Positions 33,547 to 44,031 of a stretch of DNA of 64,000 nucleotides are shown in pieces. The stretch is from contig JACTNA010000009.1 in the NCBI GenBank assembly GCA_014584315.1, forward strand, positions 1-64,000, read 5' to 3'. Each line of letters starts with the position of its first letter. The first letter of the stretch is position 1. A program made the position numbers and the translations under genes. The notes below the pieces were generated by a model. It saw only the letters and a list, made by a program, of their open reading frames with translations. It was not told the origin of the DNA and ran no database searches. The stretch is from Planctomycetota bacterium (GTDB taxonomy: Bacteria; Planctomycetota; Phycisphaerae; Phycisphaerales; UBA1924).

Positions 33547-34899
33547 TCAGACATAGTTCTTGTGCTCCATCGCCTCGGGCAGGCGGGGGTCCTTGAGGGG
33601 AAGCAGGGGGCCGGACGCAACCTTGCGGATGTAGAAGCCCGCGAAAACCGCGATCACCCCCACGATCGCCGCGAGGTCCAGCCACCACGCCGTCGGGCCG
33701 GGGCCGGCCTGCGCGTCGCGGGCGGCCTGGGCCGCGTCCGCCCCCGCGCCGGCGTTGATCGCCTCCTGCCAGGCCTCGTTCATCGGGTGCACGTAGACGG
33801 TCGGGCGCACCACCCAGACCATGTCCAGCACGTGCATGAGCAGCAGCCAGCACGCGCCGAGCGACAGCAGCACCGGCGTGCGCTTGACGCGCCGCGCCAT
33901 CAGGAAGACGAACGGCACGATGAAGTGCCCCGCCGCGAGAATGAACGTGAGGTTCTCCCACCCGCCGGTCTTGCGGTCGAGGAAGAACCGCGTTTCCTCG
34001 GGGATGTTGCTGTACCAGATGAGGAAGTACTGGCTGAAGGCGATGTAGGCCCAGAAGACGGTGAAGCCGAACAGGAGTTTGCCGATGTCGTGGAAGTGGT
34101 CCTCGGTCACGAGGCCGTTCAGCCGCCCGACGAAGCGGACCGAGAACAGCGTCAGCACGACGATGGCGAAGCAGGACATGAACGCGCCGGCGAAGTAGTA
34201 GACGCCCCACATCGTGCTGAAGAACCCGTAGTCGAGGCTCATGAGCCAGTCGAAGGCCGCGAACGCCAGCGTCAGCGCGGTGACCGGGACGCCCCACGCG
34301 CTCGTCCAGCGGGCGCGGGCCGTCAGCCAGCGGTCGCCGGTGCGGTCCTGCTCGGTCGAGTACCACCAGAGGCGGCGTGCCAGGTAGGTCCAGACGAAGA
34401 TGTACAGGAGGGCGCGGATGAGGAAGAACGTGACGTTGAGGTACGGAGCCTTCTTGGCGAGCAGGTACGAGTGCCCCCGCACCTCGGGGTCCATCCAGGC
34501 GTAGAGCGTGCCGCTCGTGATCGTCTCGATGAGCAGCACCGGGAGCATCAGCCCGACCGCGAGCGGCAACATGCTCATCAGGTTCTCGACCTGCCGGCGG
34601 ACCGTGGCGGTCCATCCCGCGTTCACCAGGTGGAGCACCATCGTGAAGAGGAGCGCGCCGAGGCAGGGGGCGAGGACCGCCGCCGCCCCGACCAGGTACG
34701 ACGCCAGCGCGTGGCGAAGGCCGTAGACGAACGCCCCGATCACCGTGAGCGCAAGCCCGGCCGCGCCGACGAAGAGGAGCGAGCGCGAGATCGCGGCCGC
34801 CCCCACGCCGGCGAGGCGGATGTTCTCGTCGCGCATGCGCGGCTCGGCGGCGATGGCGTCGAGTTGGCGCTGGTAGGCTTCGGCGTTGAGCGTGGTCAT
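33547..34899 (-). CDS. actF: Alternative complex III subunit ActF
   Basis: A 450-residue polytopic membrane protein, the second NrfD-like-related quinol-site subunit of alternative complex III (quinol:cytochrome c/acceptor oxidoreductase). About ten helices are visible, with the signatures YLVGAAAVLAPCLGALLFTM, FDWLMSLDYGFFSTMWGVYY and WENLTFILAAGHFIVPFVFL, which are characteristic of ActF. The first four bases overlap the actE stop, and the stop is followed by about 120 bp to the next gene. Confidence 0.92.
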   Translation of the reverse strand: MTTLNAEAYQRQLDAIAAEPRMRDENIRLAGVGAAAISRSLLFVGAAGLALTVIGAFVYGLRHALASYLVGAAAVLAPCLGALLFTMVLHLVNAGWTATVRRQVENLMSMLPLAVGLMLPVLLIETITSGTLYAWMDPEVRGHSYLLAKKAPYLNVTFFLIRALLYIFVWTYLARRLWWYSTEQDRTGDRWLTARARWTSAWGVPVTALTLAFAAFDWLMSLDYGFFSTMWGVYYFAGAFMSCFAIVVLTLFSVRFVGRLNGLVTEDHFHDIGKLLFGFTVFWAYIAFSQYFLIWYSNIPEETRFFLDRKTGGWENLTFILAAGHFIVPFVFLMARRVKRTPVLLSLGACWLLLMHVLDMVWVVRPTVYVHPMNEAWQEAINAGAGADAAQAARDAQAGPGPTAWWLDLAAIVGVIAVFAGFYIRKVASGPLLPLKDPRLPEAMEHKNYV

Positions 34900-35690
34900 G
34901 AGCCGCCCTCCGCGGCGGGCGCGGGTTGGGGCGCGCCCTGGAGTTGCGTGCGTTCGCTTTCGGGGAGGTCCTGGATGCCGGCGCGGTGGGCCCGTTGCAG
35001 GGCGCGGATGTACGCGACCACGGCCCAGGCGTCGTGCTCGGTCAGGGCGTGCCCGTAGCCCGGCATCAACTGCCGCCCGGTCGGGCCGACGAAGCCGTTG
35101 AGCGCGACGTCGAAGATGTGCCCCTCCGCGCCGCTCTCGCCGCCGGGCTGGAAGCGGTCGTCGTGGAACGAGGGGAGCGGGTACGCCCAGGACTGCCCGA
35201 CCAGCCCCTTGCCGTCACCCTTGATGCCGTGGCAGGCCGCGCAGTAGATGTCGAACCGGTTCTGCCCGCGGTCGAGCAGGGCGGGCGTCACCTCGACGGG
35301 GATCGTCGTGAGGAGCGCGCCGCGCTCGTCGACGCCGCGGTACACGCGGTCGTCCGCCTTGAGCAACTGGGCACGCTGGAGGGTGTACGTCGAGGCCCAC
35401 GGCTCGTCCGACACGACCGGGCTGCGCCCGAACGCGACCGCGCCCTGCGGGGGCTGGCGCATCGTCCGACCGTCCGCGAAGAACTCGCTGCGGTCCTGCG
35501 CCTTCCAGCGGGGCTGGTCGTCCATGTCGGGGAAGAACTGGCGCGGCGGGTTGTCGGAGCGGTCGCCGCGGCAACCGGCCATCGGGAGCGCGATCGCAAC
35601 CGGCAGCATCGCCGCGGCGCAGGCGAGCGCGCGCGCCGCGCCCTTCCGCCGTCTCGTCGCCCGCTCGCCCGGCCACGTGCTGGTGCTCAT
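34896..35690 (-). CDS. actE: Alternative complex III monoheme cytochrome c subunit ActE
   Basis: A 264-residue lipoprotein: signal peptide with the lipobox LPMAGC, then an extended region and a class I cytochrome c domain with CAACH (about residues 147-151) and a later GRQLMPGYGHAL that supplies the distal Met. It carries electrons from the ActA/ActB clusters toward the caa3 oxidase. The N-terminal part contains DMDDQPRWKAQDRSEFF and MRQPPQGAVA, conserved in ActE. ATG 35690 has GGAGG upstream. It overlaps actD and actF by 4 bp each. Confidence 0.92.
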   Translation of the reverse strand: MSTSTWPGERATRRRKGAARALACAAAMLPVAIALPMAGCRGDRSDNPPRQFFPDMDDQPRWKAQDRSEFFADGRTMRQPPQGAVAFGRSPVVSDEPWASTYTLQRAQLLKADDRVYRGVDERGALLTTIPVEVTPALLDRGQNRFDIYCAACHGIKGDGKGLVGQSWAYPLPSFHDDRFQPGGESGAEGHIFDVALNGFVGPTGRQLMPGYGHALTEHDAWAVVAYIRALQRAHRAGIQDLPESERTQLQGAPQPAPAAEGGS

Positions 35691-36286
35691 GTTTCCTCCA
35701 CCAGTTCGATCGCGGACGCCCCGAGCGACTCGAGCAGGCGCCGCGTGGCGAGCGGATCGAACTTCGGGTCGGTCGCCTCGACCACGATGAAGAAGGTGTC
35801 GTCGCTCGAGGAGAGGAACCGCTCGCTGGCGAGGAGCGGGTGGTTCCAGCGCGGCAGCCCGTTGAGGGCGAGCATCCCGAAGAGCGCTGCGAACGCGCTG
35901 AAGAGAACGCCGAGCTCGAACGTCACCATCAGGAACGGCTCCCACGCGAAGTCGGGCTTGCCCTGCACGACGAAGCGGAAGTCGAAGCCGTTCATGAACC
36001 ACTGCATCAGCATCGCGCCGGAGACGCCCGTGAGCGCCGCGCCGCCCACGATGAACGGGAGGATGGTGCGGCGCTGGCCCATCGCCTCCTCGATCCCGTG
36101 GATGGGGAACGGCGAGTGGACGTCCCACGCGGTGAAGCCCTCGTCGCGCATCCTCTCGGCCGCGTGGAAGACCTTCGCCACGTCGTCGAACTGCGCCAGC
36201 ACGCCGTGGACCGGCGCGCCGGACTCCGTGACGAACCGCGGCGCGGGCGGGCGGAAGAGGAACGGCATGTAATCGGAGATCGCCAT
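35687..36286 (-). CDS. actD: Alternative complex III membrane subunit ActD (DUF3341)
   Basis: A 199-residue subunit with two helices in the middle (ILPFIVGGAALTGVSGAMLM and PFLMVTFELGVLFSAFAALF) and cytoplasmic ends. GVLAQFDDVAKVFHAAERMR, then DVHSPFPIHGIEEAMG, is the DUF3341 pattern typical of ActD. The C-terminal region after the second helix is a small ferredoxin-like fold (FFIVVEATDPKFD). ATG 36286 follows the actC stop by 2 bp. It overlaps actE by 4 bp. Confidence 0.92.
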   Translation of the reverse strand: MAISDYMPFLFRPPAPRFVTESGAPVHGVLAQFDDVAKVFHAAERMRDEGFTAWDVHSPFPIHGIEEAMGQRRTILPFIVGGAALTGVSGAMLMQWFMNGFDFRFVVQGKPDFAWEPFLMVTFELGVLFSAFAALFGMLALNGLPRWNHPLLASERFLSSSDDTFFIVVEATDPKFDPLATRRLLESLGASAIELVEET

Positions 36287-36288
36287 GG

Positions 36289-37866
36289 TCAGTGCCCCCC
36301 CCCGTCGTGGCGGGCGTGATGCCCGTGCGGGTCGGCCTGCGGCATGACGGCCTTGACCTCCGCCATCGGGAACTGCGGCAGGAACCGCATGAACAGCATG
36401 AACATCGAGACGAAGATGCCCAGCGAGCCGGTGAAGATCAGGATGTCCACCCACGTCGGGAAGAACATGTGCCACTCGCCCGGCAGGAAGGCCCGGTGCA
36501 GGCTGGTGACGATGATGACGAACCGCTCGAACCACATCCCGATCGTGACGAGCAGCGCCACGATCCAGATCACGACCGGGTTGGTCCGCATCGCACGCGA
36601 CCAGAACAACTGCGGGCTGACGACGTTGCAGGTGATCATCGTCCAGTAGGCCCACCAGTACGGCCCCGTCGCGCGGTTGATGAAGGCGTACAACTCGTAC
36701 TCGTTCGCGCCGTACCAGGCGATGAAGAACTCCATCGCGTAGGCGAAGCCCACCATCATGCCCGTCACCAGCAGGATCTTCGCCATGTTCTCGAGGTGCC
36801 GCAGCGTCAGCAGGTCCTTGAAGTTCGGGTAGAGTTCCCGCGCGGGGATCAGCAGCAGCAGCACCATCGCGAAGCCGCCGAAGATCGCCCCCGCGACGAA
36901 GTACGGCGGGAAGATCGTCGTGTGCCACCCGGGCAGGATGCTCGTCGCGAAGTCGAACGACACGATCGAGTGCACGCTCAGCACCAGCGGCGTCGAGATG
37001 CCCGCCAGGATCAGGTACGCGTTCTCGTACCGGTGCCAGTGGCGGCTGGAGAAACGCCAGCCCACCGCCAGCAGGCCGTACACCAACGCACGGATGCGGT
37101 CCGCCAGGATCGGCAGTTCGACGGCGAACTTCACCGGGCCGGGGGCCTGCAGCCGCACACGGGCGCTCTGCCCCCGACGCAGCCGGCGGTCGGCCCGGTC
37201 GCGCAGCGTGGCGAAGTCAGGGATCATCCCCATGTACCAGAACAGCAGCGAGACCGTGAAGTACGTGCTCACCGCGAAGACGTCCCACAGCAGCGGCGAG
37301 CGGAAGTTCGGCCAGATCCAGTTGTAGTTCGGGATCGGGAACACCATCCAGATGAACCAGATGCGCCCGACGTGGATCGCCGGGAAGATGCCGGCGCACA
37401 TGACCGCGAAGATGGTCATCGCCTCCGCCGAGCGGTTCACCGCCGTGCGCCACTTCTGCTTGAAGAGGCAGAGGATCGCCGAGATCAGCGTCCCCGCGTG
37501 CCCGATGCCGATCCAGAAGACGAAGTTCGTGATGTCCCACGCCCACCCGACCTGGTTGTTCAGGCCCCACGTGCCGATGCCCGTCACGATCAGGTACAGG
37601 ATCATCAGCACGCCGACCGCCGCCGCCGTCGACGCGACGCAGAAGGCCGGGAGCCACCACTTCCCCGGAGGCGGCTTCTCGCAGTAGCCGCAGACGATCT
37701 CCGTCACGTCGTGGATCGATCGGTCGTTGAGGACGAGCGGTGCGCGGATCGCCGGGTCCTCGATCAGCGTGCCGTCGCCCGTCGGCGCATCCTGGATCGA
37801 GGCGACGCCGGGGGCAAGCCCCGCGAGACGCTCGGCGGTGATCCTGTCGGGGTGCATCGCGCTCAT
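36289..37866 (-). CDS. actC: Alternative complex III NrfD-like quinone-site subunit ActC
   Basis: A 525-residue polytopic protein of the NrfD/PsrC family, holding the quinol-oxidation site of alternative complex III. Characteristic segments are [40 protein letters not shown], [24 protein letters not shown] text (here [20 protein letters not shown]), and [20 protein letters not shown]. The N-terminal 65 residues are polar and cytoplasmic. It overlaps actB by 4 bp and is followed by actD after 2 bp. Confidence 0.93.
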   Translation of the reverse strand: MSAMHPDRITAERLAGLAPGVASIQDAPTGDGTLIEDPAIRAPLVLNDRSIHDVTEIVCGYCEKPPPGKWWLPAFCVASTAAAVGVLMILYLIVTGIGTWGLNNQVGWAWDITNFVFWIGIGHAGTLISAILCLFKQKWRTAVNRSAEAMTIFAVMCAGIFPAIHVGRIWFIWMVFPIPNYNWIWPNFRSPLLWDVFAVSTYFTVSLLFWYMGMIPDFATLRDRADRRLRRGQSARVRLQAPGPVKFAVELPILADRIRALVYGLLAVGWRFSSRHWHRYENAYLILAGISTPLVLSVHSIVSFDFATSILPGWHTTIFPPYFVAGAIFGGFAMVLLLLIPARELYPNFKDLLTLRHLENMAKILLVTGMMVGFAYAMEFFIAWYGANEYELYAFINRATGPYWWAYWTMITCNVVSPQLFWSRAMRTNPVVIWIVALLVTIGMWFERFVIIVTSLHRAFLPGEWHMFFPTWVDILIFTGSLGIFVSMFMLFMRFLPQFPMAEVKAVMPQADPHGHHARHDGGGH

Positions 37867-40800
37867 GCCGGCGCTCCCATCGTGATCGGCAGCACTCTCA
37901 GGCTCACCGCGTACCCGCCGTCATCCGTTCGTCGCACGGGATCGTGCCTCCAGGAGTGCGCCGGCTCGCCGTGGGCGCCGCCGTCGCCCGGCGAATCGTG
38001 GGAGTCGTGGGTGTCGTGGTGGTGGTCGTGGAAACGGTCCACCGCGGCCCGGATCGCCGGGTTCGGATTGCGCACGCGGAGCATGTGGCTCGTGCGCGGG
38101 CGGGTGTTGAGGTAGCCCAGCAGCAGGTAGCCGCGGTGGCTGGTGCGGTTCTTCGAGACCGCGCTCTCGGGGTCGAGGATGTCCCCGAAGACGATGGCCT
38201 CGCTCGGGCAGGCCTGCTGGCACGCGACCTGGAAGAATCCGTCCGGCACGTGCTCGAGGTCCTGCAGTTTCATCTCCACGCGGGCGCGGTTGATGCGCTG
38301 GATGCAGAACGTGCACTTCTCCATGACGCCGCGGCCGCGGACGGTCACGTCCGGGTTCTGCTTCATCTTGGAGATCTCGTCGAGTTTCGCCCGCAGCCGC
38401 GGCGGGATGAAGTTCTGGTTGAACGTGATGTTCGTGGCGGAGTCCTTCGCCATGCTCTCGGGGACGTAGCGGGGGTCCAGCCCGCCGTTGAACTTGCTCT
38501 GCGCCCAGTCGAAGAAGTTGAACCGCCTCGCCTTGTACGGGCAGTTGTTCATGCAGTACCGCGTGCCGATGCACCGGTTGTACGCCATCACGTTCAGGCC
38601 TTCCTCATCGTGCACCGTCGCGTTCACCGGGCAGACCGTCTCGCAGGGGGCGTTCTCGCACTGCACGCACGCGACCGGCTGCGAGATCATCTCCTCGGGG
38701 TCGTTGAGATCGTCGCCGACGAAGTAGCGGTCGACGCGGATCCAGTGCATCTCGCGCCCCTTGGCCACTTCCTTCTTGCCGACGACCGGGATGTTGTTCT
38801 CGCTCTGGCACGCGATGATGCACGCGCCGCACCCGGTGCAGGCGCTGAGGTCGATCGTCATCCCCCACTGCGGACGCGTCGAGTACGCCGGCGGCGCGCC
38901 GGTCTTCGGGTCGACCGCACGCGGGTCCGGGTTGCCGCGGGACTGGTTGTACGGGTTCTCGTACAGGCTCAGGTTCGCCGGCGTGTGGCTGAGTTCGCCC
39001 AACTTCTCCGCCAGGCCGAGCGACGCCACCCCCGTCACGAACGGGTCCTGCACCGTCGCCTTGCCCGCGTGCTCCAGGTCCGCCATGCGCGCGCGGAAGA
39101 TCGGGAGGTCGATCTCACGCGCGACCGCCGTGCGGCTCTCGAGCGACCAGTGGTTCTGCGTGCTCGATATCGGGTAGTGGTCGCCGGTGCGCGTGAGCGC
39201 CGCCCCGCGAACCACGCGGCCATGCCCCGCCTGCCGCACCGCGTAGGCGTTCACCCCGACGCCCGTGCCGACCAGCCCGCACACCTCGCGCCCGTACCCG
39301 AACGCCAGCGACACCACGCCGTCCGCCATGCCCGGCGAAATCCAGACCGGGACCGTGATCGTCCGTCCGCCGACCGAGAGCGTGGCGACCCGGGCGCGCG
39401 GCTCCTGCCGCGCGGTGTAGGGATCGGGTTCGAGCCGCAGGGCCTTGGCCGTCGCGGGGCTGACGGCGGCCGGGTTGTCCCACGCCACCTTCGTCACGGG
39501 GTCGCCCTTCTCGTGCAGCCACGCGTTGTTGCCGTGGCGCCCGTCGCCGACCGCGCCGAGCGTGAACACAAGTTCCATCGACGCCGTGGTGGGCGGCGCG
39601 GGGATGTCGAGGCCTGCCAGCGACTCGGCGACGGCGTCGAAGCGCACGGACGGGCGAACGGGCGACGGCGCGGAGTTGGCCAGCACGCCGTCGTGCAGGG
39701 CGCGCCGCCACACCGTTTCGAACCGCGCGTCGCCCTCGGCGAAACCGAGCCGCTCGCGCCACGCCGCGCGCACGAAGTCATGGCCGCTGACCGTCTCGCC
39801 GGTGGCCAGCATCCCGACGAACTCGAGCGCGCTGTGCGACGGTTCGTAGAGGGGCGCGATCATCGGCTGGATCGGGCTGAGCGTGCCGTCGGCGGCGACC
39901 GCGTCGCCCCACGACTCAAGATAGTGCGTGCCGTTCAGGCTCCACGTGCTCGCGGCGGCGGTCTCGCTCGCCCCGACGCTCAGGCACACACGCTTGGGAA
40001 CGCGGGCGAACGCCTCCGCGAAGTTCAGGTCCGCCGGCGCGTCGTAGACCGGGTTGACGTTCAGACAGAAGACGGCGGTGACGCCGCCCGAACGCATCCG
40101 CTCCGCGACCCGGCGGATGCCGGCGTGCGCCGGGGACGCGCGCTCCTCGGACACCGGCAGGTACGCGACCGTCGTCCCGACGTTGCCCAGCGCGGCGTTC
40201 AGCGCGTGCGTCAGCGCGTGCACCGCGGCAGGCTGCGTCGCGCCCGCGACGACCAGGCTCCGCCCGAGATGCTCGGACGCGAGCAGGTCCGCCGCAAGGG
40301 CGTCGAAGAACGAGCCGGACTCGCCCGACGCCATCGGGATCTGGAGGTCGTCGCCGTTCGGGACGCCCACGCCGGCCAGCGCGTCACGCAGGCGGGCCGC
40401 GCCGGGGAGATCGGGGTTGTGGCGGAGCAGGGCGCGGGCCAGTTCGACCGCGAAGGCGGCGATGCGCGACGGCGCGAGGCGCACCCGGTGGTCCGCCAGG
40501 CCGCCGAGCGTGCTGAACGCGGACTCGGCGACGTAGATGCGGCTCATCTCGTCGTGCGAGGTCATCGGGCGGCGCATCGAGGCGATGCCGCGGCTGTTGG
40601 CGATCGCGCCCGGCTCGCCCTCCAGCAGGTCGCGGTCCAGCGAGACAATCACGCGGGCACGCTCGGTGAAGAACACCTCGCGCATCGGCTCGCCGAACGC
40701 GATCCGCGCCCCCGCCGTCGGCTCATCGACCGCGGCCGGGCTCCACGCGACCCACTCCGCGTTCGGCCAGCGCGCGCGCAACAGCGCGCGGGCGTGCTCC

Positions 40801-41453
40801 CACGCGGGACCCTCGGTCGGCTCGACAATGAAGGCCACGCCGTCGCCGCGCGTCGCGTCGTACGCCTTGAGTTCGCGCTCGGCCCACACGCGGAAGTCGT
40901 CCCACGTGGCGTTCAGCCGGCCCCGCGCGGGGTTGTCGTAGCGCGGGTTGACCAGCCGATCGGGGTCGTACAGGCCGAGGACGCTGGCGAGGGCCTCCGC
41001 GCTCGCTCGCCCGCGATTGTTCGGGTGCAGCGGGTTGCCCTCGACCTTGGTCGGTCGTCCCTCGTGCGTCTCGACGAGCAGGCCCTCCGCACCGCCGCAC
41101 GGCAGCGGCATCGCCGTCGCGTAGAAGAGCGGCTTGCCGGGGATGACTTCCTCGGGAACCTCGCGCGAGTAGGCCAGGATCTTGTGGTCGGGCCGGCGGC
41201 ACCCGGGGATGGTGGCCGCCCCGGCGAGCGCAAGGCTCGCGCCCATCAACTTGACGAAGTCGCGCCGGGACGTCGAGAGCAGTTCGCTCGCGCCGGCCGG
41301 GAACTCTCGCTCGAGAAACTCGCGGAAGTCGGGGGCGTCGACGAACTCCTCCGTGCTGCGCCACGCCGCGCGCCCGTTGAGGCGCGCCAGGTGTCGCGGG
41401 CCGGAGGGCGGCTCGACCTTCCCCTTGCTGGATGGGCACTGGTGTTGCGTCAT
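37863..41453 (-). CDS. actB: Alternative complex III iron-sulfur subunit ActB
   Basis: A 1196-residue fusion. Residues about 60-840 resemble a molybdopterin oxidoreductase, but in alternative complex III this domain carries no molybdenum cofactor. Residues about 860-1110 form a ferredoxin-type domain with four cysteine motifs: [39 protein letters not shown] and CTFCIQRI with CQQACP, expected to hold three [4Fe-4S] and one [3Fe-4S] cluster. [19 protein letters not shown] at residues 62-80 is a Tat-type signal, unusually far from the start, followed by a lipobox-like TIPGC. It relays electrons from the quinol site to the hemes. Partners are actA upstream and actC overlapping by 4 bp. Confidence 0.94.
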   Translation of the reverse strand: MTQHQCPSSKGKVEPPSGPRHLARLNGRAAWRSTEEFVDAPDFREFLEREFPAGASELLSTSRRDFVKLMGASLALAGAATIPGCRRPDHKILAYSREVPEEVIPGKPLFYATAMPLPCGGAEGLLVETHEGRPTKVEGNPLHPNNRGRASAEALASVLGLYDPDRLVNPRYDNPARGRLNATWDDFRVWAERELKAYDATRGDGVAFIVEPTEGPAWEHARALLRARWPNAEWVAWSPAAVDEPTAGARIAFGEPMREVFFTERARVIVSLDRDLLEGEPGAIANSRGIASMRRPMTSHDEMSRIYVAESAFSTLGGLADHRVRLAPSRIAAFAVELARALLRHNPDLPGAARLRDALAGVGVPNGDDLQIPMASGESGSFFDALAADLLASEHLGRSLVVAGATQPAAVHALTHALNAALGNVGTTVAYLPVSEERASPAHAGIRRVAERMRSGGVTAVFCLNVNPVYDAPADLNFAEAFARVPKRVCLSVGASETAAASTWSLNGTHYLESWGDAVAADGTLSPIQPMIAPLYEPSHSALEFVGMLATGETVSGHDFVRAAWRERLGFAEGDARFETVWRRALHDGVLANSAPSPVRPSVRFDAVAESLAGLDIPAPPTTASMELVFTLGAVGDGRHGNNAWLHEKGDPVTKVAWDNPAAVSPATAKALRLEPDPYTARQEPRARVATLSVGGRTITVPVWISPGMADGVVSLAFGYGREVCGLVGTGVGVNAYAVRQAGHGRVVRGAALTRTGDHYPISSTQNHWSLESRTAVAREIDLPIFRARMADLEHAGKATVQDPFVTGVASLGLAEKLGELSHTPANLSLYENPYNQSRGNPDPRAVDPKTGAPPAYSTRPQWGMTIDLSACTGCGACIIACQSENNIPVVGKKEVAKGREMHWIRVDRYFVGDDLNDPEEMISQPVACVQCENAPCETVCPVNATVHDEEGLNVMAYNRCIGTRYCMNNCPYKARRFNFFDWAQSKFNGGLDPRYVPESMAKDSATNITFNQNFIPPRLRAKLDEISKMKQNPDVTVRGRGVMEKCTFCIQRINRARVEMKLQDLEHVPDGFFQVACQQACPSEAIVFGDILDPESAVSKNRTSHRGYLLLGYLNTRPRTSHMLRVRNPNPAIRAAVDRFHDHHHDTHDSHDSPGDGGAHGEPAHSWRHDPVRRTDDGGYAVSLRVLPITMGAPA

Positions 41454-41490
41454 GCGTCCGCTCGCTCGTCGGTCGGCTGGGCCGTGGGGG

Positions 41491-42183
41491 TCAGTGGTGG
41501 CAGGCTCCGCAGGTCTGGGGAGGGGACCGCCGCAGCGAGTCCACGAGTTGCTGCGGCGTCACGCCGTTGTAGTTGCGCCCGGCGACGGGGCGCGCGAGCC
41601 ACTCCGTCTCCACCCACACCAGGTCCGTCACCTTCTCGGGCGGGACCATGTGCTTCTCGGGGTTACGATGGCAGTCGAGGCACCAGCCCATGTGCAGCCC
41701 CTCCGCCTGGTAGACGACGGGCATGCCCATGATCTGGCCGTGGCACGAGAAGCAACTCACGCCGGCCTTCACGTGCGCGTCGTGCGGGAAGTTGCGGACG
41801 TAGTCGGGGAGTTTGTGGATGCGCCGCCACTCGATCGAGCGGTCCTCGGCGTAGGCCTCGCGCACGAACCCCACGCGATGGATGTCCCAGTTGCGCAGCC
41901 GCTCCTCCGCGTGGCATCCCATGCACGTCGCGACGTTCGGGATGTTCGCCTCGGGAGACTTCTCAACGTTGGTGTGGCAGTACCGGCAGTCGATGCCCAA
42001 CTGGCCCGCGTGCAACTGGTGGTTGAAGCCGGTGCCGGGCTGCGTCGGCATGTACCCGACGCGCGTGTAGTCGGGCGTCGCCCAGTACCACGTCCCCCAC
42101 ACCACGCCGATCAGCCCGAAGAACGCCGCGCCGGCGCCGAGCGTCGGCAGGGCGTTCATCCATTTCGGGAAGAGTGCCGACAC
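41491..42183 (-). CDS. actA: Alternative complex III pentaheme cytochrome subunit ActA
   Basis: A 230-residue protein with one N-terminal membrane anchor (TLGAGAAFFGLIGVVWGTWY) and five CxxCH motifs: CRYCH, CMGCH, CFSCH, CLDCH and CGACH, the pentaheme pattern of ActA. It is the first gene of the complex and hands electrons out to ActE. There is no ATG. GTG 42183 is chosen because AGAGGAG lies nine bases upstream; TTG 42189 is possible but too close to that site. A promoter-like TTGACA occurs at 42354-42359 upstream. Confidence 0.93.
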   Translation of the reverse strand: MSALFPKWMNALPTLGAGAAFFGLIGVVWGTWYWATPDYTRVGYMPTQPGTGFNHQLHAGQLGIDCRYCHTNVEKSPEANIPNVATCMGCHAEERLRNWDIHRVGFVREAYAEDRSIEWRRIHKLPDYVRNFPHDAHVKAGVSCFSCHGQIMGMPVVYQAEGLHMGWCLDCHRNPEKHMVPPEKVTDLVWVETEWLARPVAGRNYNGVTPQQLVDSLRRSPPQTCGACHH

Positions 42184-42328
42184 GCTCAACGCTCCTCTTG
42201 GCCGGCCCGGAACGGGCAGGCAGACGGGCAGGTTCGGTCTGGGACCCGGGCCCCGGAGACTGGACACGGCGGGTCCGGAATGCCCGCGCGGGCCGTCCGG
42301 TTTTCCATGCGCCGTTGCTGTGAGGCAG

Positions 42329-42359
42329 AAATGTCCGCAGGCTGTGTGTAGTCTGTCAA
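42329..42359 (-). promoter_or_regulatory. Putative promoter of the act/cta operon
   Basis: On the minus strand TTGACA (42354-42359) is followed after 18-19 bp by GACATT/ACATTT (42329-42335). It lies about 150 bp upstream of the actA start, in the divergent region shared with ctaA. The spacing is slightly long, so the call is tentative. Confidence 0.35.
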
Positions 42360-42440
42360 GTCCCCGCGGCCCCTTGCGCGGCAAATGAGACAGGATCGCA
42401 ATAACTGCGAGTCCTGACAAACTCCTGACGGAATCGACCG

Positions 42441-43850
42441 ATGGCCGCTGATCTCGTCGCCACAGTACCGAGGTCGGATCGGTTCGCAGCCCCGCTTGCC
42501 CTCGGGTTCGGCACCGCCGTCGCCATGTGGTGCGCGTGGTTCCTGACGCACCTGCCCGGGTTGCACCTCCCTCCCGCCGCCGTGGCGGTTGTGCTGCTGA
42601 TCGCGTGGGTCGCGGCCGCGGGCGTTCTGTCGCGGGTGTGGGGCGGGGGCGTCAAGACCGGCGCGATGGGCGGCGTGGTCGCAGCGCTGGTGAACCTGCT
42701 CGCGCTCGGGTCGCTCCTCGTCGAGCAGGCCGACCCGGCGACCTACGCGGGCGGCCAGCCGCCGATCCGCCCCAACGCCGCGCTCGCCGCGGGCGGGTTC
42801 GTCGCCCTGGGCGCGGCCGTCGGCGCGGCGGGCGGCGCGATCCGCTCGGTGCTGCGGCGACCGGGGCAGGGGCTTCGCGAGGGCGAGTCGTGGCTCGGTC
42901 GGCTCGCCCTTGTCGCGGCGGTCGCGGTCGTGCCCCTCATCCTGATCGGTGGCGCCGTCACGAGCACCGAAAGCGGCATGGCCGTCACCGGCTGGCCCGA
43001 CACCTTCGGCGCGAACATGTTTCTGTACCCGATCTCGCTGATGTCCGAGCCGCGGGTCTACTTCGAGCACACCCACAGGCTGTTCGGGGCCATGGTCGGG
43101 CTCTGCTTCCTCGCGTTCACCGCCTTGGCCGTCGTGACGCCGTCGGGGAAGGGCGTGCGCTTCTGGGTCGTGCTCACGTTCGCAATGGTGTGCGTGCAAG
43201 GCTTGCTCGGCGGCCTGCGAGTGACGGAGAACAACGCTCATCTCGGCATCGTGCATGGTGTGCTCGCCCAGGTGGTGCTCGCGCTCGCCATCTGCGTCGC
43301 CGCGTGGCTGACGCCGCTGTACCGAACGGCTGTCGTCGAGGCGGACGCGGGCGATCGCAGGCGCAAGGCGCTGGCCACCGGCGTTCTGCACGCGACGCTG
43401 ATGCAACTCGTCCTCGGCGCGGCGTTCCGGCACCTGCGCCGCGTCGATTCGCCCGGCGCGATGCACGCCCTCTGGACGCACATCGCCTTCGCCCTTGTCG
43501 TCGTCGGCCTCGCGTTCGCCGCGGGATTCCTCCTCCGAAGCAGGCCGGGCACGGACAGGGTCTCGCGCCTCCTCCGCCGACTGGGCACCGGCCTTGTCGT
43601 CGTTGTCGGGGTGCAGTTCGCCCTCGGGTGGGTGGCGTTCTGGGCCGTGCTGACCACGCCGCGGCGGGGCCCGGTGCCCACCAGCGACCAACTCCCGCAC
43701 GCCGAGCCGGTCCCGCTCGCGGAGGCGCTGGCGGGGACGCTGCACCAGGCGAACGGGGCAGCGCTGCTGGCCCTGGCGGCGCTGGCGGTGGTCTGGACGC
43801 GCAAGGCCCGGCGGGCCGGGCGCGGAAATACCGACGCGAAAGCCGGATAA
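42441..43850 (+). CDS. ctaA: Heme A synthase (COX15/CtaA family)
   Basis: A 469-residue polytopic enzyme that oxidises the methyl group of heme O to make heme A for the caa3 oxidase. COX15/CtaA features: GGAVTSTESGMAVTGWPDTF with the conserved Glu region, EHTHRLFGAMVGL with paired His (about 208), QGLLGGLRVTENNAHLGIVH, and the C-terminal repeat with GAAFRHLRRV and LHQANGAALLALAAL. The first 150 residues hold additional helices beyond the usual eight, so it is longer than typical CtaA (300-350). It diverges from actA, so heme supply and oxidase share one control region. No strong ribosome site is visible. Confidence 0.88.
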   Translation: MAADLVATVPRSDRFAAPLALGFGTAVAMWCAWFLTHLPGLHLPPAAVAVVLLIAWVAAAGVLSRVWGGGVKTGAMGGVVAALVNLLALGSLLVEQADPATYAGGQPPIRPNAALAAGGFVALGAAVGAAGGAIRSVLRRPGQGLREGESWLGRLALVAAVAVVPLILIGGAVTSTESGMAVTGWPDTFGANMFLYPISLMSEPRVYFEHTHRLFGAMVGLCFLAFTALAVVTPSGKGVRFWVVLTFAMVCVQGLLGGLRVTENNAHLGIVHGVLAQVVLALAICVAAWLTPLYRTAVVEADAGDRRRKALATGVLHATLMQLVLGAAFRHLRRVDSPGAMHALWTHIAFALVVVGLAFAAGFLLRSRPGTDRVSRLLRRLGTGLVVVVGVQFALGWVAFWAVLTTPRRGPVPTSDQLPHAEPVPLAEALAGTLHQANGAALLALAALAVVWTRKARRAGRGNTDAKAG

Positions 43851-43958
43851 ACCCGAAGACGAATGTTCCATGACCGGGCGTCCGACCTCATACTGGGAGG
43901 CGGGTGCAATCCGCCCGCCCCAGTGGCGTTGACCGGACGGGCGGAGTGCGGCTTGGGC

Positions 43959-43979
43959 GCACAGGCGGGACGCCTGTGC
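43959..43979. repeat. GCACAGGC palindrome copy 2
   Basis: GCACAGGC (43959-43966), loop GGGAC, GCCTGTGC (43972-43979). Same dispersed palindrome as at 16180-16202. It lies between ctaA and the DUF1800 gene and could also end ctaA transcription. Confidence 0.7.
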
Positions 43980-43989
43980 CACCGTGGAT

Positions 43990-44010
43990 GCACAGGCGGG
44001 ATGCCTGTGC
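43990..44010. repeat. GCACAGGC palindrome copy 3
   Basis: GCACAGGC (43990-43997), loop GGGAT, GCCTGTGC (44003-44010), 11 bp after copy 2 and about 20 bp before the DUF1800 start codon. Two direct copies in tandem could fold separately or with each other. Confidence 0.7.
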
Positions 44011-44031
44011 CGCCGGGGCCGGGAGGTACGG

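Noticed and set aside
37863..41453. ActB considered as a true molybdoenzyme
   Set aside because: The gene order actA-F and the fused ferredoxin domain identify alternative complex III, whose B subunit carries no molybdenum cofactor.
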